From Candidatus Dormiibacter inghamiae (GTDB taxonomy: Bacteria; Chloroflexota; Dormibacteria; Dormibacterales; Dormibacteraceae), in assembly GCA_016464825.1 (NCBI GenBank), contig JAEKNQ010000028.1, positions 1 through 64,000 on the forward strand: 64,000 nucleotides of DNA. The letters are read 5' to 3'. Below, piece by piece: positions 8,220 to 17,331 of the stretch. Below the pieces are notes generated by a model, which saw only the letters and a program-made list of their open reading frames with translations, did not search any database and was not told the origin of the DNA. Position numbers and translations under genes: made by a program. Position 1 is the stretch's first letter; each line of letters opens with the position of its first letter.

Positions 8220-10333
8220 GCGGGTAGCTCCAGCCGCAGGCCCACCGGCTGCCGATCCACCTGGACCTGGACCTGTCCGTCAGCCTGGCGAACAGTGAAG
8301 TCCAGCTCCCCGTCGGCTACGCGCATGCCCTCCACGCGCAGCAGTTTGTAAAGCGACGAGGGCAGGGGGTCGATCTTGAGCTGCGCGGTCAGCGCACTCA
8401 CCTGCACGCCGGCCAGAGTCTGCAGGAAATGGAATAGAGCTCCCGCCCCCCAAGCCTGGGGGCTGCAGCTGACCAGGTACTCGCCTGGCCCTGTGCCGAA
8501 GCGGCCGTCCCGCGCAAAGCCACAGAAGAGTTCCGGCACCCGCTTGTCGGAGAACCGCATGCACGCATCCATCATTGACCGCGCAACGAGCTCCGTCGCA
8601 TCCCGGCGGCCGTAGCGACTCATGCCGACGGCGATGATCGAATTGTCGTGCGGCCAGATGGAGCCGTTGTGGTAGCTCATGGGGTTGTAGCCGGGCTCTT
8701 GAGCCGAGAGGGTGCGGACGCCCCAGCCGCTGAAGAGATCGGGTGCGAGCAGCCGATTGACCACCTGGTCCCCGCGCTGCGCTGTCGCGATCCGCGACCA
8801 AAGGCAGTGGCCGGGGTTGCTGGTGATCGACCTGACCTGCCGCTTCTCGCCATCCAACGCCTGCGCGTAGAAGCTCAAGTCGGGCATCCAGAAAGCTTCG
8901 TTGAAGCGCCTGAACAGCTCCTCCGCCTGGGCTTGCAGCTTGTCCGCCTCCTGACGGCGGCCCAGGTGGCGCAGGATTCGAGCCAAGCCTGCCTTGGCGT
9001 GGTAGACGTAGCCCTGGACCTCGACCAGCGCCGCCGGCAGGGATGCGAACTGGTCGCCGTCCATGAGCGAATTCATGGAGTCCTTCCAGCCCTGGTTCCG
9101 GACTCCCGCGCTGCCGTGCTGGGAGTACTCGACGAAACCATCCCCGTCGTGGTCGCCATAGCTGTCGATCCACTCCAAGGCTGCCGTCACGTTGGCGCGC
9201 AGCTCGTCAAAGAGGTCGGTGTTGCCTGTCCAATCGATGAGCTCGACGAGCAGGACCAGGAAGAGAGGGGTGGCGTCGACAGTGCCGTAGTAGGGCGTGT
9301 GGGGGACCTGCTTCAGGTTGGCCAGCTCCCCGAACCGCATCTCGTGCAGGATCTTTCCGGGCTCCTCCTCCCGGAAGTGGTTCACCTCGGTGCCCTGCCG
9401 GCGAGCCAGATAGCGCAGGCTGCCGAGGGCCAGGTCGGGGTTGAAGGCGAGGGTCTGAAAGGAGGTGATCAGCGCGTCGCGCCCGAAAGGGACCGCGTAC
9501 CAGGGCAGCCCCGCGGTGGGGAAGAGGCCTGTCGAGCGATCGTCGCAGAGGACGCGCAGGTCCTCTCGGTTGCGCCAGATCAGCTCTGAGTCGAGCACTT
9601 CGTTGTCGGTGCCGAAATGGGTGCAGGTCGCGTTCCAGCCGGCATAGGTGTGTTCGAGCGACTCCAGCGCCTCGTCGAAGTGGAAGCCGTCAGGCTCAGC
9701 CTCAGCGCCCAGCCGGGGCAGGATGTCCACCAGCAGAACGAAGCGCTCCTGAGCTGACAGCTCAAGCCGAAAGGTGGCAGCCTCGCCGATCTGACTGGGC
9801 ATGGGGTCAAAACAGATCTCCGTGCGGCGCTGGACCTGATCCAGTCCCAGATACGAATAACGCATGCCCTCAGCCGTGCGAGCGACAGGCTCACGCCGCC
9901 CCATCTCCTGGGGGCGGTGGTAGCCGCGGACTTCGAAGATATCGAGGAAGTCGGCAGCAAAGTTGAGCTGCAGCTCCACCTCGACGGGATGCGTGTTCCA
10001 GTTCTGCAGACCGATTCTCTCGTGCATCCCGTTGTGGACGAAACGCGTGCGCCTGATGCTGAGCGTTTGTTTGGGGATGTAGCCAGGTTGATCCGGTTCG
10101 CCGAGCGCCGGATTGACGAGTTGGAACGTGGCGACGTAGGCCCTGTCCACGCTGCTGGAGAGCAGGATCGGCCGGACGTCGTTGATTCGCAGCTCATAGA
10201 CGGAGAGGAAGCGGGTGTCGGACCTGTAGAGACCCATGCCGTCCTCGTTGTCGGCGGGGATGTCACCGTCCAGCTCGGAGGCGGCGAAGAGGTCGTTCTG
10301 CTTCAGGATGATCCGGTCTTCGAGCAAGGCCAC
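8216..10333 (-). CDS. Glycogen debranching-type amylo-alpha-1,6-glucosidase
   Basis: 705 residues from a GTG. The N-terminal part (about 1-220) is a GDE_N_bis-type beta domain (LKQNDLFAASELDGDIP, YRSDTRFLSVYELR). The C-terminal part is an alpha/alpha barrel with FGRDALITSFQTLAFNPDLALGS-like and SIWPHDNSIIAVG motifs, typical of amylo-alpha-1,6-glucosidases and related glucosylglycerate/trehalose-like hydrolases. It heads an operon with a GT4 enzyme and GpgS, so it may trim an alpha-glucan or a glucosylglycerate-linked oligosaccharide. The start lies only 21 bases from the divergent der start, so each promoter must lie within the other gene. The exact substrate is not settled. Confidence 0.88.
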   Translation of the reverse strand: MALLEDRIILKQNDLFAASELDGDIPADNEDGMGLYRSDTRFLSVYELRINDVRPILLSSSVDRAYVATFQLVNPALGEPDQPGYIPKQTLSIRRTRFVHNGMHERIGLQNWNTHPVEVELQLNFAADFLDIFEVRGYHRPQEMGRREPVARTAEGMRYSYLGLDQVQRRTEICFDPMPSQIGEAATFRLELSAQERFVLLVDILPRLGAEAEPDGFHFDEALESLEHTYAGWNATCTHFGTDNEVLDSELIWRNREDLRVLCDDRSTGLFPTAGLPWYAVPFGRDALITSFQTLAFNPDLALGSLRYLARRQGTEVNHFREEEPGKILHEMRFGELANLKQVPHTPYYGTVDATPLFLVLLVELIDWTGNTDLFDELRANVTAALEWIDSYGDHDGDGFVEYSQHGSAGVRNQGWKDSMNSLMDGDQFASLPAALVEVQGYVYHAKAGLARILRHLGRRQEADKLQAQAEELFRRFNEAFWMPDLSFYAQALDGEKRQVRSITSNPGHCLWSRIATAQRGDQVVNRLLAPDLFSGWGVRTLSAQEPGYNPMSYHNGSIWPHDNSIIAVGMSRYGRRDATELVARSMMDACMRFSDKRVPELFCGFARDGRFGTGPGEYLVSCSPQAWGAGALFHFLQTLAGVQVSALTAQLKIDPLPSSLYKLLRVEGMRVADGELDFTVRQADGQVQVQVDRQPVGLRLELPA

Positions 10334-10354
10334 GAATTGTAAGAATGCTTTGGC

Positions 10355-11665
10355 ATGGCGCGTCCTCTGATAGCTCTTGTCGGCCGCCCCAACACCGGCA
10401 AGTCCACTCTCTTCAACCGCCTCGTCGGCTGGCGAAAGGCGATAGTGGACAGCGTTCCGGGACTTACCCGCGACAGGCTATACGGCGTCACCGAGTGGCG
10501 AGGCCGAGAGTTCTCAGTGGTTGACACCGCCGGCTTGGGCCTGGATCAAAACGACGCCCAGGGCCAGACCCGGGTAGCCATCGAGGAGGCTCAGGTTCTG
10601 GTCTTCTTGCTCGACGTGCGGCAGGGATTGACGGCGATCGACCGGGACTTGGCCGACCTGCTGCGCAGGTCCGGCCGGAAGGTGCTCGTCGCCGCCAACA
10701 AGGCGGATGACCCTCGCCGCGAATACCTCCGCAGCGAGGTTTTGGAACTCGGCTTTCCGGAACCTGTGATGCTCTCCGGTCAGCACGGCATAGGCGTTGA
10801 CGACCTGCTGGACCGGGTGCTGGAGCTGCTGCCGCCTTTCCAAGCCGAGCCGGAGGGGGAGGAGGCGGCAGCCCGCCTGGCCATCATGGGCAGGCCGAAC
10901 GTCGGCAAGTCGTCGCTCCTGAACCACCTGCTGGGCGGCGAGCGCTCGCTGGTGTCGGAAAAGCCCGGCACCACGCGGGACCCGGTCGACACCGAGATCC
11001 GCTTCGACGGCCTGCCGGTCGTGCTGGTCGACACCGCAGGCATCCGGCGCCGGGCGGCGGCCCGTGATCGGCTTGAGCACTTCAGCCTGTTGCGGGGCAT
11101 CAAGGCCATGGAGCGCGCGGACGCTGTGCTGCTGGTGCTGGATGCAACCACCGGCGTCTTGAGCCAGGATCAGCACGTGGCCAGCTACGCGCTGGAGGCG
11201 GGCAAGGGCCTGGTTCTCGTCGTCAACAAGATCGACCTGCTGGAGAGAGGGGAGCGGAACCAGGCGGTCTGGCAGAAGCAGATGCTGCACGAGTTCAAGT
11301 TCGTCTCCCATGCTCCAGTGATCACGCTCTCGGCCAAGACCGGCCAGGGTGTGGCCAAGCTGCTGCCGACCGCGCTGGAGGTGGTCGGCCAGCGCCGCCT
11401 CCGGATCCCTACCAACGAGTTGAACCGGCTCCTGCGGGAGGCATTCGCCGAACGGCCGCCGCCCTCCTACCACGGTCGCCGGCTGAGCCTCAAGTATGCG
11501 ACCCAGGCCAACTCGGAGACCCCGACTGTGGTGCTTTTCGTGAATGACTCAGGCCTTGTCCACTTCTCCTACCGGCGCTACCTGGAGAACCGGCTCCGGC
11601 AGCGCTACGGCTTCGCTGGAAATCCAGTTCGCCTGGTCTTCCGGGCAGGCTCAGGTCGTGATTGA
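10355..11665 (+). CDS. der: Ribosome biogenesis GTPase Der (EngA)
   Basis: 436 residues with two GTPase domains in tandem, the diagnostic layout of Der, which assists 50S subunit maturation. The first P-loop is GRPNTGKST at about 10-18, with DTAGLG as G3 and NKADD as G4. The second P-loop is GRPNVGKSS at about 178-186, with DTAGIRRR and NKIDLLE. A KH-like domain ends the protein. The start MARPLIALVGRPN places the P-loop at the usual position. It is transcribed away from the debranching enzyme. Confidence 0.97.
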   Translation: MARPLIALVGRPNTGKSTLFNRLVGWRKAIVDSVPGLTRDRLYGVTEWRGREFSVVDTAGLGLDQNDAQGQTRVAIEEAQVLVFLLDVRQGLTAIDRDLADLLRRSGRKVLVAANKADDPRREYLRSEVLELGFPEPVMLSGQHGIGVDDLLDRVLELLPPFQAEPEGEEAAARLAIMGRPNVGKSSLLNHLLGGERSLVSEKPGTTRDPVDTEIRFDGLPVVLVDTAGIRRRAAARDRLEHFSLLRGIKAMERADAVLLVLDATTGVLSQDQHVASYALEAGKGLVLVVNKIDLLERGERNQAVWQKQMLHEFKFVSHAPVITLSAKTGQGVAKLLPTALEVVGQRRLRIPTNELNRLLREAFAERPPPSYHGRRLSLKYATQANSETPTVVLFVNDSGLVHFSYRRYLENRLRQRYGFAGNPVRLVFRAGSGRD

Positions 11666-11746
11666 GGGCTGCCTTTACAAAGAGTTCACGCCTGACACAC
11701 GCTTGGAAAGCCGATTGCGGTGCGTCTGGCCGCATGATTGATTGGC

Positions 11747-12451
11747 ATGTCAAGTCCCCCGGTGACTAAGCAGAAGGTCCTCATCGTCGACGATGAGGAA
11801 CACATCCTCGAGTTGGCGCGCCTCTATCTGGCCCGGGAGGGCTACCAGATCGAGGCCGTGCGAGACGGAGCCGACGCGCTGCGCAGGTTCGGTCAAGTCA
11901 AGCCGGACCTGGTGGTGCTCGACCTCATGCTGCCCAATGTGGACGGGTTGACAATCTGCAAGGAGATCAGGCGCCAGAGCCAGATCCCGATCATCATGCT
12001 GACTGCCAGGGACGACATCACCGAGAAGGTGGTAGGCCTGGAGGTGGGGGCGGATGACTACCTGACCAAGCCGTTCCACCCGAAGGAACTGGTGGCGCGG
12101 GCGAAAGCACTGGTGCGTCGGGCGCGGCTGGAGCCCGACCAGGTCAAGGTCATCCGCGCCGGCGGCCTGGAGGTGGATCTGGAGCGCCACGAGGTCCGCT
12201 GCAAGACCGCCCGGCTTCAGCTACGCCCGAAAGAGTTCGATCTGCTCGCGCTCCTGGCCCGCCATCCCGGTCGTGTTTTTCCCCGTAACGAACTGCTGGA
12301 AAGGGTTTGGGGATATGACTTTCCTGGCTATACCCGCACAGTCGACGTCCACGTCCAGCAGGTGCGGGAGAAGTTGACGGCCGCCGGCATCCGGGAGCCG
12401 GCCATCCAGACGGTGTGGGGCGTCGGTTACAAGCTGGAGCTGACAGAGTGA
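11747..12451 (+). CDS. OmpR/PhoB-family response regulator
   Basis: 234 residues from the ATG at 11747; an in-frame TTG at 11738 would add three residues. The receiver domain has the acidic pair D15-D16, the phospho-acceptor D59 (VVLDLMLPNVDG), the LTAR segment and the K in LTKPFHP. The C-terminal winged helix (LRPKEFDLLALLARHPGRVF, then VWGYDFPGYTRTVDVHV) is the OmpR DNA-binding domain. The histidine kinase follows after 13 bases, so the two form a pair. The signal and targets cannot be read from the sequence. Confidence 0.95.
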   Translation: MSSPPVTKQKVLIVDDEEHILELARLYLAREGYQIEAVRDGADALRRFGQVKPDLVVLDLMLPNVDGLTICKEIRRQSQIPIIMLTARDDITEKVVGLEVGADDYLTKPFHPKELVARAKALVRRARLEPDQVKVIRAGGLEVDLERHEVRCKTARLQLRPKEFDLLALLARHPGRVFPRNELLERVWGYDFPGYTRTVDVHVQQVREKLTAAGIREPAIQTVWGVGYKLELTE

Positions 12452-12464
12452 GCCGGCCCTGAGC

Positions 12465-13994
12465 TTGCGACTCCGCCTGCTGCTGGCCGCCGTGGGCATA
12501 GTGGCGGTGAGTCTGATCCTGAGCGGTGGACTCACCTGGGCATTTGTCAGCCGCCTGGAGGAGCAGACGGCCAGGGACCAGCTCGCGAAGAATGCGCTCC
12601 TCATCCGGCCTCAGATAGTCGGCCTCGACTGCGTCAGCCGCGTCAACAACAGGTGCACCGAGACAGTCGCTAGCGAGGACGAGTTTGCCGCCGTGGTCAA
12701 CGCCAGAGTCGCCTCGCTCAATCTGGACGGCGCCCGGCTGGTCCTGTTGGACCAGGTGCGCAATGGCGCGCGGCGGCCGGTGGGTGAGCCGTTCGTGATC
12801 TATGACAGCCAGTCTCAGCTGGGCGTCGGGGAGAAGATCCCGCTCGGCGCGGAAACCGTTGTTGCCGGACAGCGCGTGCGAGAAGGGACTGTCCCACTCG
12901 CCGATCGCAGTTATCTGGTGGTGGCCGCTCAGACGACGCAGAACCGCTTCGCCACCTGGATCCTGCTGGTCAGGCCGACCCAGGACATCGCTGCCCAGAC
13001 CACGCAGCAGCTGCTGCCCCGGCTGCTGCTGGCCGGCGCCGTCGGGTTGCTGGTGGCTCTGTTCGCGACAGTTCTGCTGGGCCGCATGTTCACCCGGCCG
13101 TTGCGCGAGCTGCAGGCCGGGGCAGAGGCGATAACTGCCGGCGACTACGGGCGCCGCGTAGATGTCTCTGGTCGGGACGAGATAGGCCTGGTCGGCCGCT
13201 CCTTCAACCGGATGGCGGAGGCGGTGGAGCGATCGCGTGCTCTGCAGCGAGACTTTCTGGCCAACGTATCTCACGAGCTGAAGACGCCGCTCACGAGTCT
13301 GATCGGCTTCAGCCAGGCGCTGACCGATGGCAGCCTTTCGAGCGAGAGCGATAAACAGCGCGCCGCCGCCATCCTGCACGAGGAGGCGGAGCGGGTCCTG
13401 CGCCTCTCCCAGGAGCTGCTGGATCTGGCCCGCGCCGAGTCCGGGCAAATGTCGCTCCAGACGACAGCTGTGGACCTGACGGGCCAGCTGCAGCAGGAGA
13501 TCGAGCTGGTCAGAAAGCGTGCCAACGCGCGCGAGCTGAAGCTGGAGCTGAGCGCGCCGGAAGGCCTGCCGCCGGCGCTGGCAGACCCCGAGCGCCTGCA
13601 TCAGATCCTTGACAACCTGCTCGACAACGCAGTGAAGTACGCACCTGCCAACACGGCTATAAGCGTGACTGCCGGCTGGTCTCCGGGGGTGGTGACAGTT
13701 GCCGTGAACAACCGCGTCGGAGCTCACGGGCCTGACCCAGCTCGCATGTTCGATCGTTTCTACCGCGCAGATCCCTCCCGCTCGTCGGGCGCGGGCGGCG
13801 TCGGCCTGGGGCTGGCTATCTCGCGTGAGCTGGCCCGCGCCCAAGGGGGTGACCTCAGCAGCGAACTGGCGGACGATGGGCAGCTCACCCTCACCCTGAC
13901 CTTGCCCTCGCGCGCGCCGGCTGCTATGCCGCGTGCCTTCTCGCCTCGACCGGCGCCTCGGGTCAAGCAGCCGATCAGGCCGCCTTCGGGCTGA
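12465..13994 (+). CDS. Membrane sensor histidine kinase
   Basis: 509 residues from a TTG. It has an N-terminal membrane helix (LLLAAVGIVAVSLILSGGLTW), an extracellular region of about 130 residues, a second helix (LLLAGAVGLLVALFATVLLG), a HAMP linker, a HisKA domain with H270 in VSHELKTPL, and a HATPase with NLLDNAVKYA (N box) and GVGLGLAIS (G2 box). It is the cognate kinase of the regulator just upstream. The extracellular part contains two cysteines (LDCVSRVNNRC), possibly a disulfide. The basic, proline-rich tail is short. No specific signal can be assigned. Confidence 0.94.
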   Translation: MRLRLLLAAVGIVAVSLILSGGLTWAFVSRLEEQTARDQLAKNALLIRPQIVGLDCVSRVNNRCTETVASEDEFAAVVNARVASLNLDGARLVLLDQVRNGARRPVGEPFVIYDSQSQLGVGEKIPLGAETVVAGQRVREGTVPLADRSYLVVAAQTTQNRFATWILLVRPTQDIAAQTTQQLLPRLLLAGAVGLLVALFATVLLGRMFTRPLRELQAGAEAITAGDYGRRVDVSGRDEIGLVGRSFNRMAEAVERSRALQRDFLANVSHELKTPLTSLIGFSQALTDGSLSSESDKQRAAAILHEEAERVLRLSQELLDLARAESGQMSLQTTAVDLTGQLQQEIELVRKRANARELKLELSAPEGLPPALADPERLHQILDNLLDNAVKYAPANTAISVTAGWSPGVVTVAVNNRVGAHGPDPARMFDRFYRADPSRSSGAGGVGLGLAISRELARAQGGDLSSELADDGQLTLTLTLPSRAPAAMPRAFSPRPAPRVKQPIRPPSG

Positions 13995-14113
13995 AGCCGG
14001 GAGGCGCTCGCGACCGAGCATCACGCCGACATCACCTCCTTGACTGCCCCAAAGGGTCGCAGAGGTGACTTAGGGGAACAAGCAACGGCGGCTCCATCGG
14101 CCCATCTCGGCTC

Positions 14114-14325
14114 GCGTATGTGACGGCCGCCAACGAGCTAATGGATTCCGCCCACTCAGTGTGGATCGACGTCCGCAGCCCAGCCGTCAGCCACCTCGCT
14201 GCCGATGTCGCGCAAGCAAGGGTGGATACTTCTACGTGAGCTATACGATCACGTTGACCGATCAGCGGGGCAATCCCGCGAATTCAGCTCCATCCAACGC
14301 GATCCCGTACACCCCTTGCGGTTGA
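14114..14325 (+). pseudogene. Possible remnant of a fibronectin-III-like gene
   Basis: The 433 bases between the kinase and the next gene (13995-14427) hold no intact gene. Two short stretches in different frames look like FN3 beta-strand ends: YVTAANELMDSAHSVWIDV from 14117 (frame 2) and YFYVSYTITLTDQ followed by NSAPSNAIPY from 14227, stopping at 14325 (frame 1). With a frame change between them, this looks like decayed coding sequence. The match is by eye and weak. Confidence 0.3.
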
Positions 14326-14427
14326 AAACTCAGAAGGGACCACGAGACACCCCGCGACTGGACCGAGCCCTTGCACCGGCAGGGAATCTGTGCGATCAGG
14401 CAGTTCAGTCCGAGCGGCCGGCCTCTG

Positions 14428-14850
14428 TCAGGCTGAGGCGACTTTCAGCAGCCACTCGAGCGCGCCGCGCAGATAGGGCCGCTCCAGCGGCTGGAGCTGG
14501 ATGCGGAGTTCGTCAGTGCCAGCGCCGGCGCCTGCCCAGCGCCACTTTCGCCGATCGGGGTGGAGCCAGTAGAGCCAGCCGCGCAGCGACCAGCGATCGA
14601 GCACGCAGTCACGCAGCTGCGTATCGTCCACGCACTGCCGGAGGAACCATTGAGGCAGCTCGGCCGGCCATTCACTCAGAGCGGGCCATTCACCACTGGA
14701 ATGGCGCAGAACCGGCTCCAGCACCTCGCGCATCCGCCCCAGCGTCGCAGCCCCTCGGCCCGGTACCGATGCTGTCAGCTCGTCCAATTGGGGTTCGCCA
14801 GGCACCAAGCCTCCGGAAAGTAGTCTCTCCAGTTCCTCGGCAGGGGTCAC
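14428..14850 (-). CDS. Hypothetical protein, tryptophan-rich C-terminal half
   Basis: 140 residues from a GTG. The C-terminal half is rich in Trp and charged residues (WFLRQCVDDTQLRDCVLDRW, then LYWLHPDRRKWRW) and ends in LERPYLRGALEWLLKVASA, which reads like a real globular protein. It lies 66 bases downstream of pdhC on the same strand. There is no signal peptide or membrane helix. I do not recognise the family, and no function is inferred. Confidence 0.5.
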   Translation of the reverse strand: MTPAEELERLLSGGLVPGEPQLDELTASVPGRGAATLGRMREVLEPVLRHSSGEWPALSEWPAELPQWFLRQCVDDTQLRDCVLDRWSLRGWLYWLHPDRRKWRWAGAGAGTDELRIQLQPLERPYLRGALEWLLKVASA

Positions 14851-14916
14851 GAGGTTCCGTCACAAGTGGGCCGGCCCACAGCGCCGGCGCTGCTATCACC
14901 GTGCCGCGCCAGTGCG

Positions 14917-16326
14917 CTACTCCTCGGGTGGGAGTACGAGGCTGATCGGGTTTTCGATCAGGCGCTTCAGCTCCGCCATGAACTGAGCGGCGGTGGCGCC
15001 GTAGAAGACCCGATGGTCGACCGACAGCGTCATGCGCATCACCTTGCCGGCGACCAGCTGCCCATTTCTGACCAGGGCCACATCCTTGATCGCGCCGACC
15101 GCCAGGATGGCCGACTCGGGCGGGTTGATGATGGCAGAGAACTCATCCACGCCGTACATGCCGAGGTTGGAGATGCTGAAGCTACCTCCTTCCAGGTCGC
15201 CCGCGCCAGGCTTGCCCGAGCGCGCCCGCTCGATCACCTGCCGCGTCTCGATCGAGATCTGGACCAGGTCCTTCCGATCGGCGTCGTGCACGACAGGCAC
15301 CAGCAGGCCCAGGCCCTCGCTGGGCGGTACCGCGAGCCCGATGCTGACTCCCCGCTTGCGTTCGAACCTGCCCTCGATCCAGGAACTGTTCACCTCAGGA
15401 AAGCGGGTTAGGACTATGGCGCAGGCGCGTGTCAAAAGATCGGTCATCGTGACCTTCTCTGCGCCTGGATAAGAGCTCTTCAGCTGCTCCCGAAGGCGAA
15501 CAGCTTCATCGACCTCCGCCTCGACGGTTACGTAGAAGTGAGGAACCGTCGTCTTCGACTGCGCCATCCGCTTCGCGATGGTCGCCTGCATGCGATTCGG
15601 CTCCACAGTCTCGCTACCTTCAACGGGACGGCGGGAAGGAGCTGCGGTCCGGGCCGGCGCCGCGGCAGCCGGCCGCGCCTGCGACTTGCCGGCCTGCTCC
15701 GCTGCGGCCACCACGTCTTCCTTGACGATCCGGCCCTCCGGGCCGCTGCCCTGGACTGAGCCGAGGTCGACGCCCATCTCCGAAGCGAGGCGGCGGGCGA
15801 GAGGGGAGGCCTTCGCCCCGCTCGCGTTTGCCGCCGCTTCTGGGCGCTGCCCCGCTGCGGCCTGCGCCTGGCTCGGCTCTGCCGAAGCCGCCTCAGGCTG
15901 GCTTCTAGCTTCAGGCTTGGGTTCTTTCTCCGGCTCTTCGGCTGGCGCCTCGGCCTGATCGGGCCCCGGCTCCTGCTCACCTGCCGCAACCTCATGCTCG
16001 GTGCCGTCCGCGCTGCTGCGCTGCCCGTCGCCACCATCTTGCGACTCGGCCGCCTGAGCCGCTTTCTCCTCCGGCTCCGCTGCGGCGGCTGCCGGCTCAC
16101 CGCCGATGCTGGCGATCTTCTCACCGACCGGGACGGCCTGACCTTTCTGGACTGCTATGTGGAGAACGCCGTCCGCCTCGGCCTCGATCTCGAAGCTGGC
16201 CTTGTCGGACTCGATCTCGGCCAGCGCCTCGCCCTTCTTCACCTCTGCGCCGTCCTGCTGCTTCCACTCCAGCACCGTGCCCTCCTCCATCGTGTCGGAG
16301 AGCTTGGGCATGTTGACGTCTGACAT
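14917..16326 (-). CDS. pdhC: Dihydrolipoamide acyltransferase (E2) of the pyruvate dehydrogenase complex
   Basis: 469 residues in the standard E2 order. A lipoyl domain carries the lipoylated K42 in EIESDKASFE. A long Ala/Glu/Pro-rich linker spans about 80-170. The peripheral subunit-binding domain (ASPLARRLASEMGVDLGSV, about 175-210) precedes the catalytic acyltransferase domain. The catalytic histidine is in DHRVFYG near the C-terminus; many E2 enzymes have DHRxxDG here, so the D-to-Y form is a variant. The gene follows pdhB by 12 bases. Acetyl transfer is favoured because E1 is of the pyruvate type, but a branched-chain complex is not fully excluded. Confidence 0.94.
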   Translation of the reverse strand: MSDVNMPKLSDTMEEGTVLEWKQQDGAEVKKGEALAEIESDKASFEIEAEADGVLHIAVQKGQAVPVGEKIASIGGEPAAAAAEPEEKAAQAAESQDGGDGQRSSADGTEHEVAAGEQEPGPDQAEAPAEEPEKEPKPEARSQPEAASAEPSQAQAAAGQRPEAAANASGAKASPLARRLASEMGVDLGSVQGSGPEGRIVKEDVVAAAEQAGKSQARPAAAAPARTAAPSRRPVEGSETVEPNRMQATIAKRMAQSKTTVPHFYVTVEAEVDEAVRLREQLKSSYPGAEKVTMTDLLTRACAIVLTRFPEVNSSWIEGRFERKRGVSIGLAVPPSEGLGLLVPVVHDADRKDLVQISIETRQVIERARSGKPGAGDLEGGSFSISNLGMYGVDEFSAIINPPESAILAVGAIKDVALVRNGQLVAGKVMRMTLSVDHRVFYGATAAQFMAELKRLIENPISLVLPPEE

Positions 16327-16338
16327 GGGTGTCTCCCG

Positions 16339-17331
16339 CTAGACTGCGGCGGACTGTTTGCCGACTGTGAGCAGGGCGTGGCGCACTATGTCATCGACAT
16401 TGGGGATCGAGGCTTTCTCCAAGCCCTTGTTGTAGGGCATGGGAACCTCGGCGCCGCCGAGCCGGTGGACAGGAGCGTCCAGGTCGTCGAAGCAGCGCTC
16501 CTGGATGCCGGCGGCGATCTCCGCCCCGACCCCGTAGGTGGGCCAGCCCTCCTCGACCACGAGGCAGCGCGACGTCCGCTTGACCGACTCGGTGATCGTC
16601 TCCCAGTCGATCGGCCGGATGCTGCGGAGGTCGATCACCTCAGCGTCCAGGTCCTCCTCCTCCAGCTTCTGGCCGGCCAGCGTCGCCAGGACCGATTGAC
16701 GGGAGACGCCGATGATCGTGAGATCCGAGCCTCGTCGGCGAACCGCCGCCTTCCCGAGGGGGGTTGTGTAGTCACCATCCGGCACCTCGCCGCGAAGGTT
16801 GTAAAGGCTCATGCTCTCCAGGAACATGACAGGGTTGTTGGTTCGGATCGCGGACTTGAGCAGACCCTTGCCATCCTCGGGGGTGGTCGGCGCCACCACT
16901 ATCAGACCCGGGATCAAGCCGTAGAGCACCTCGAAGCTGTGCGAGTGCTGGGAGGAAAGCTGATGACCGGCGCCACCCGGGAGGCGGATGACCAGCGGCA
17001 CGCTGACCTTGCCGCCGAACATATAGCGCACCTTGGCTGCATTGTTGACTATCTGGTCGTAGGCCAGGAGTGAGAAGTTGATGGTCATCATCTCCACCAC
17101 CGGCCGCAGCCCGCTCATCGCGGCGCCGATCGCGCAGCCGGCGATCACCTCTTCCGAGATGGGTGCGTCCACGACGCGGCGGGCGCCGTACTTGTCGATC
17201 AAGCCCTCGGTGACGCGGTAAGCGCCGCCGAAGACACCTATGTCCTCGCCGATGAGGAAGACGTCCTCGTCGCGCGCCATCTCCTCATCCAGGGCTTCCC
17301 TGAGCGCGTTGCGGAAAAGCTTCTCAGGCAT
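16339..17331 (-). CDS. pdhB: Pyruvate dehydrogenase E1 component, beta subunit
   Basis: 330 residues, a normal E1-beta length. The N-terminal EALDEEMARDEDVFLIGEDI and the GGAYRVTEGL motif bind thiamine pyrophosphate together with E1-alpha. The C-terminal transketolase-type domain includes LVVEEGWPTYGVGAEI. The ATG overlaps the end of the E3-E1-alpha gene by eight bases, so expression should be coupled with E1-alpha. It works with the fused E1-alpha and PdhC to turn pyruvate into acetyl-CoA. Confidence 0.95.
   Translation of the reverse strand: MPEKLFRNALREALDEEMARDEDVFLIGEDIGVFGGAYRVTEGLIDKYGARRVVDAPISEEVIAGCAIGAAMSGLRPVVEMMTINFSLLAYDQIVNNAAKVRYMFGGKVSVPLVIRLPGGAGHQLSSQHSHSFEVLYGLIPGLIVVAPTTPEDGKGLLKSAIRTNNPVMFLESMSLYNLRGEVPDGDYTTPLGKAAVRRRGSDLTIIGVSRQSVLATLAGQKLEEEDLDAEVIDLRSIRPIDWETITESVKRTSRCLVVEEGWPTYGVGAEIAAGIQERCFDDLDAPVHRLGGAEVPMPYNKGLEKASIPNVDDIVRHALLTVGKQSAAV

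Noticed and set aside
12150-14024. 624-codon minus-strand frame over the histidine kinase
   Set aside because: The kinase motifs on the plus strand are complete; the opposite frame is a shadow with biased composition.
14917-16326. DHRVFYG in PdhC as a broken active site
   Set aside because: Similar Tyr-containing forms occur in other bacterial E2 enzymes, and the catalytic histidine is present, so it looks like a known variant.
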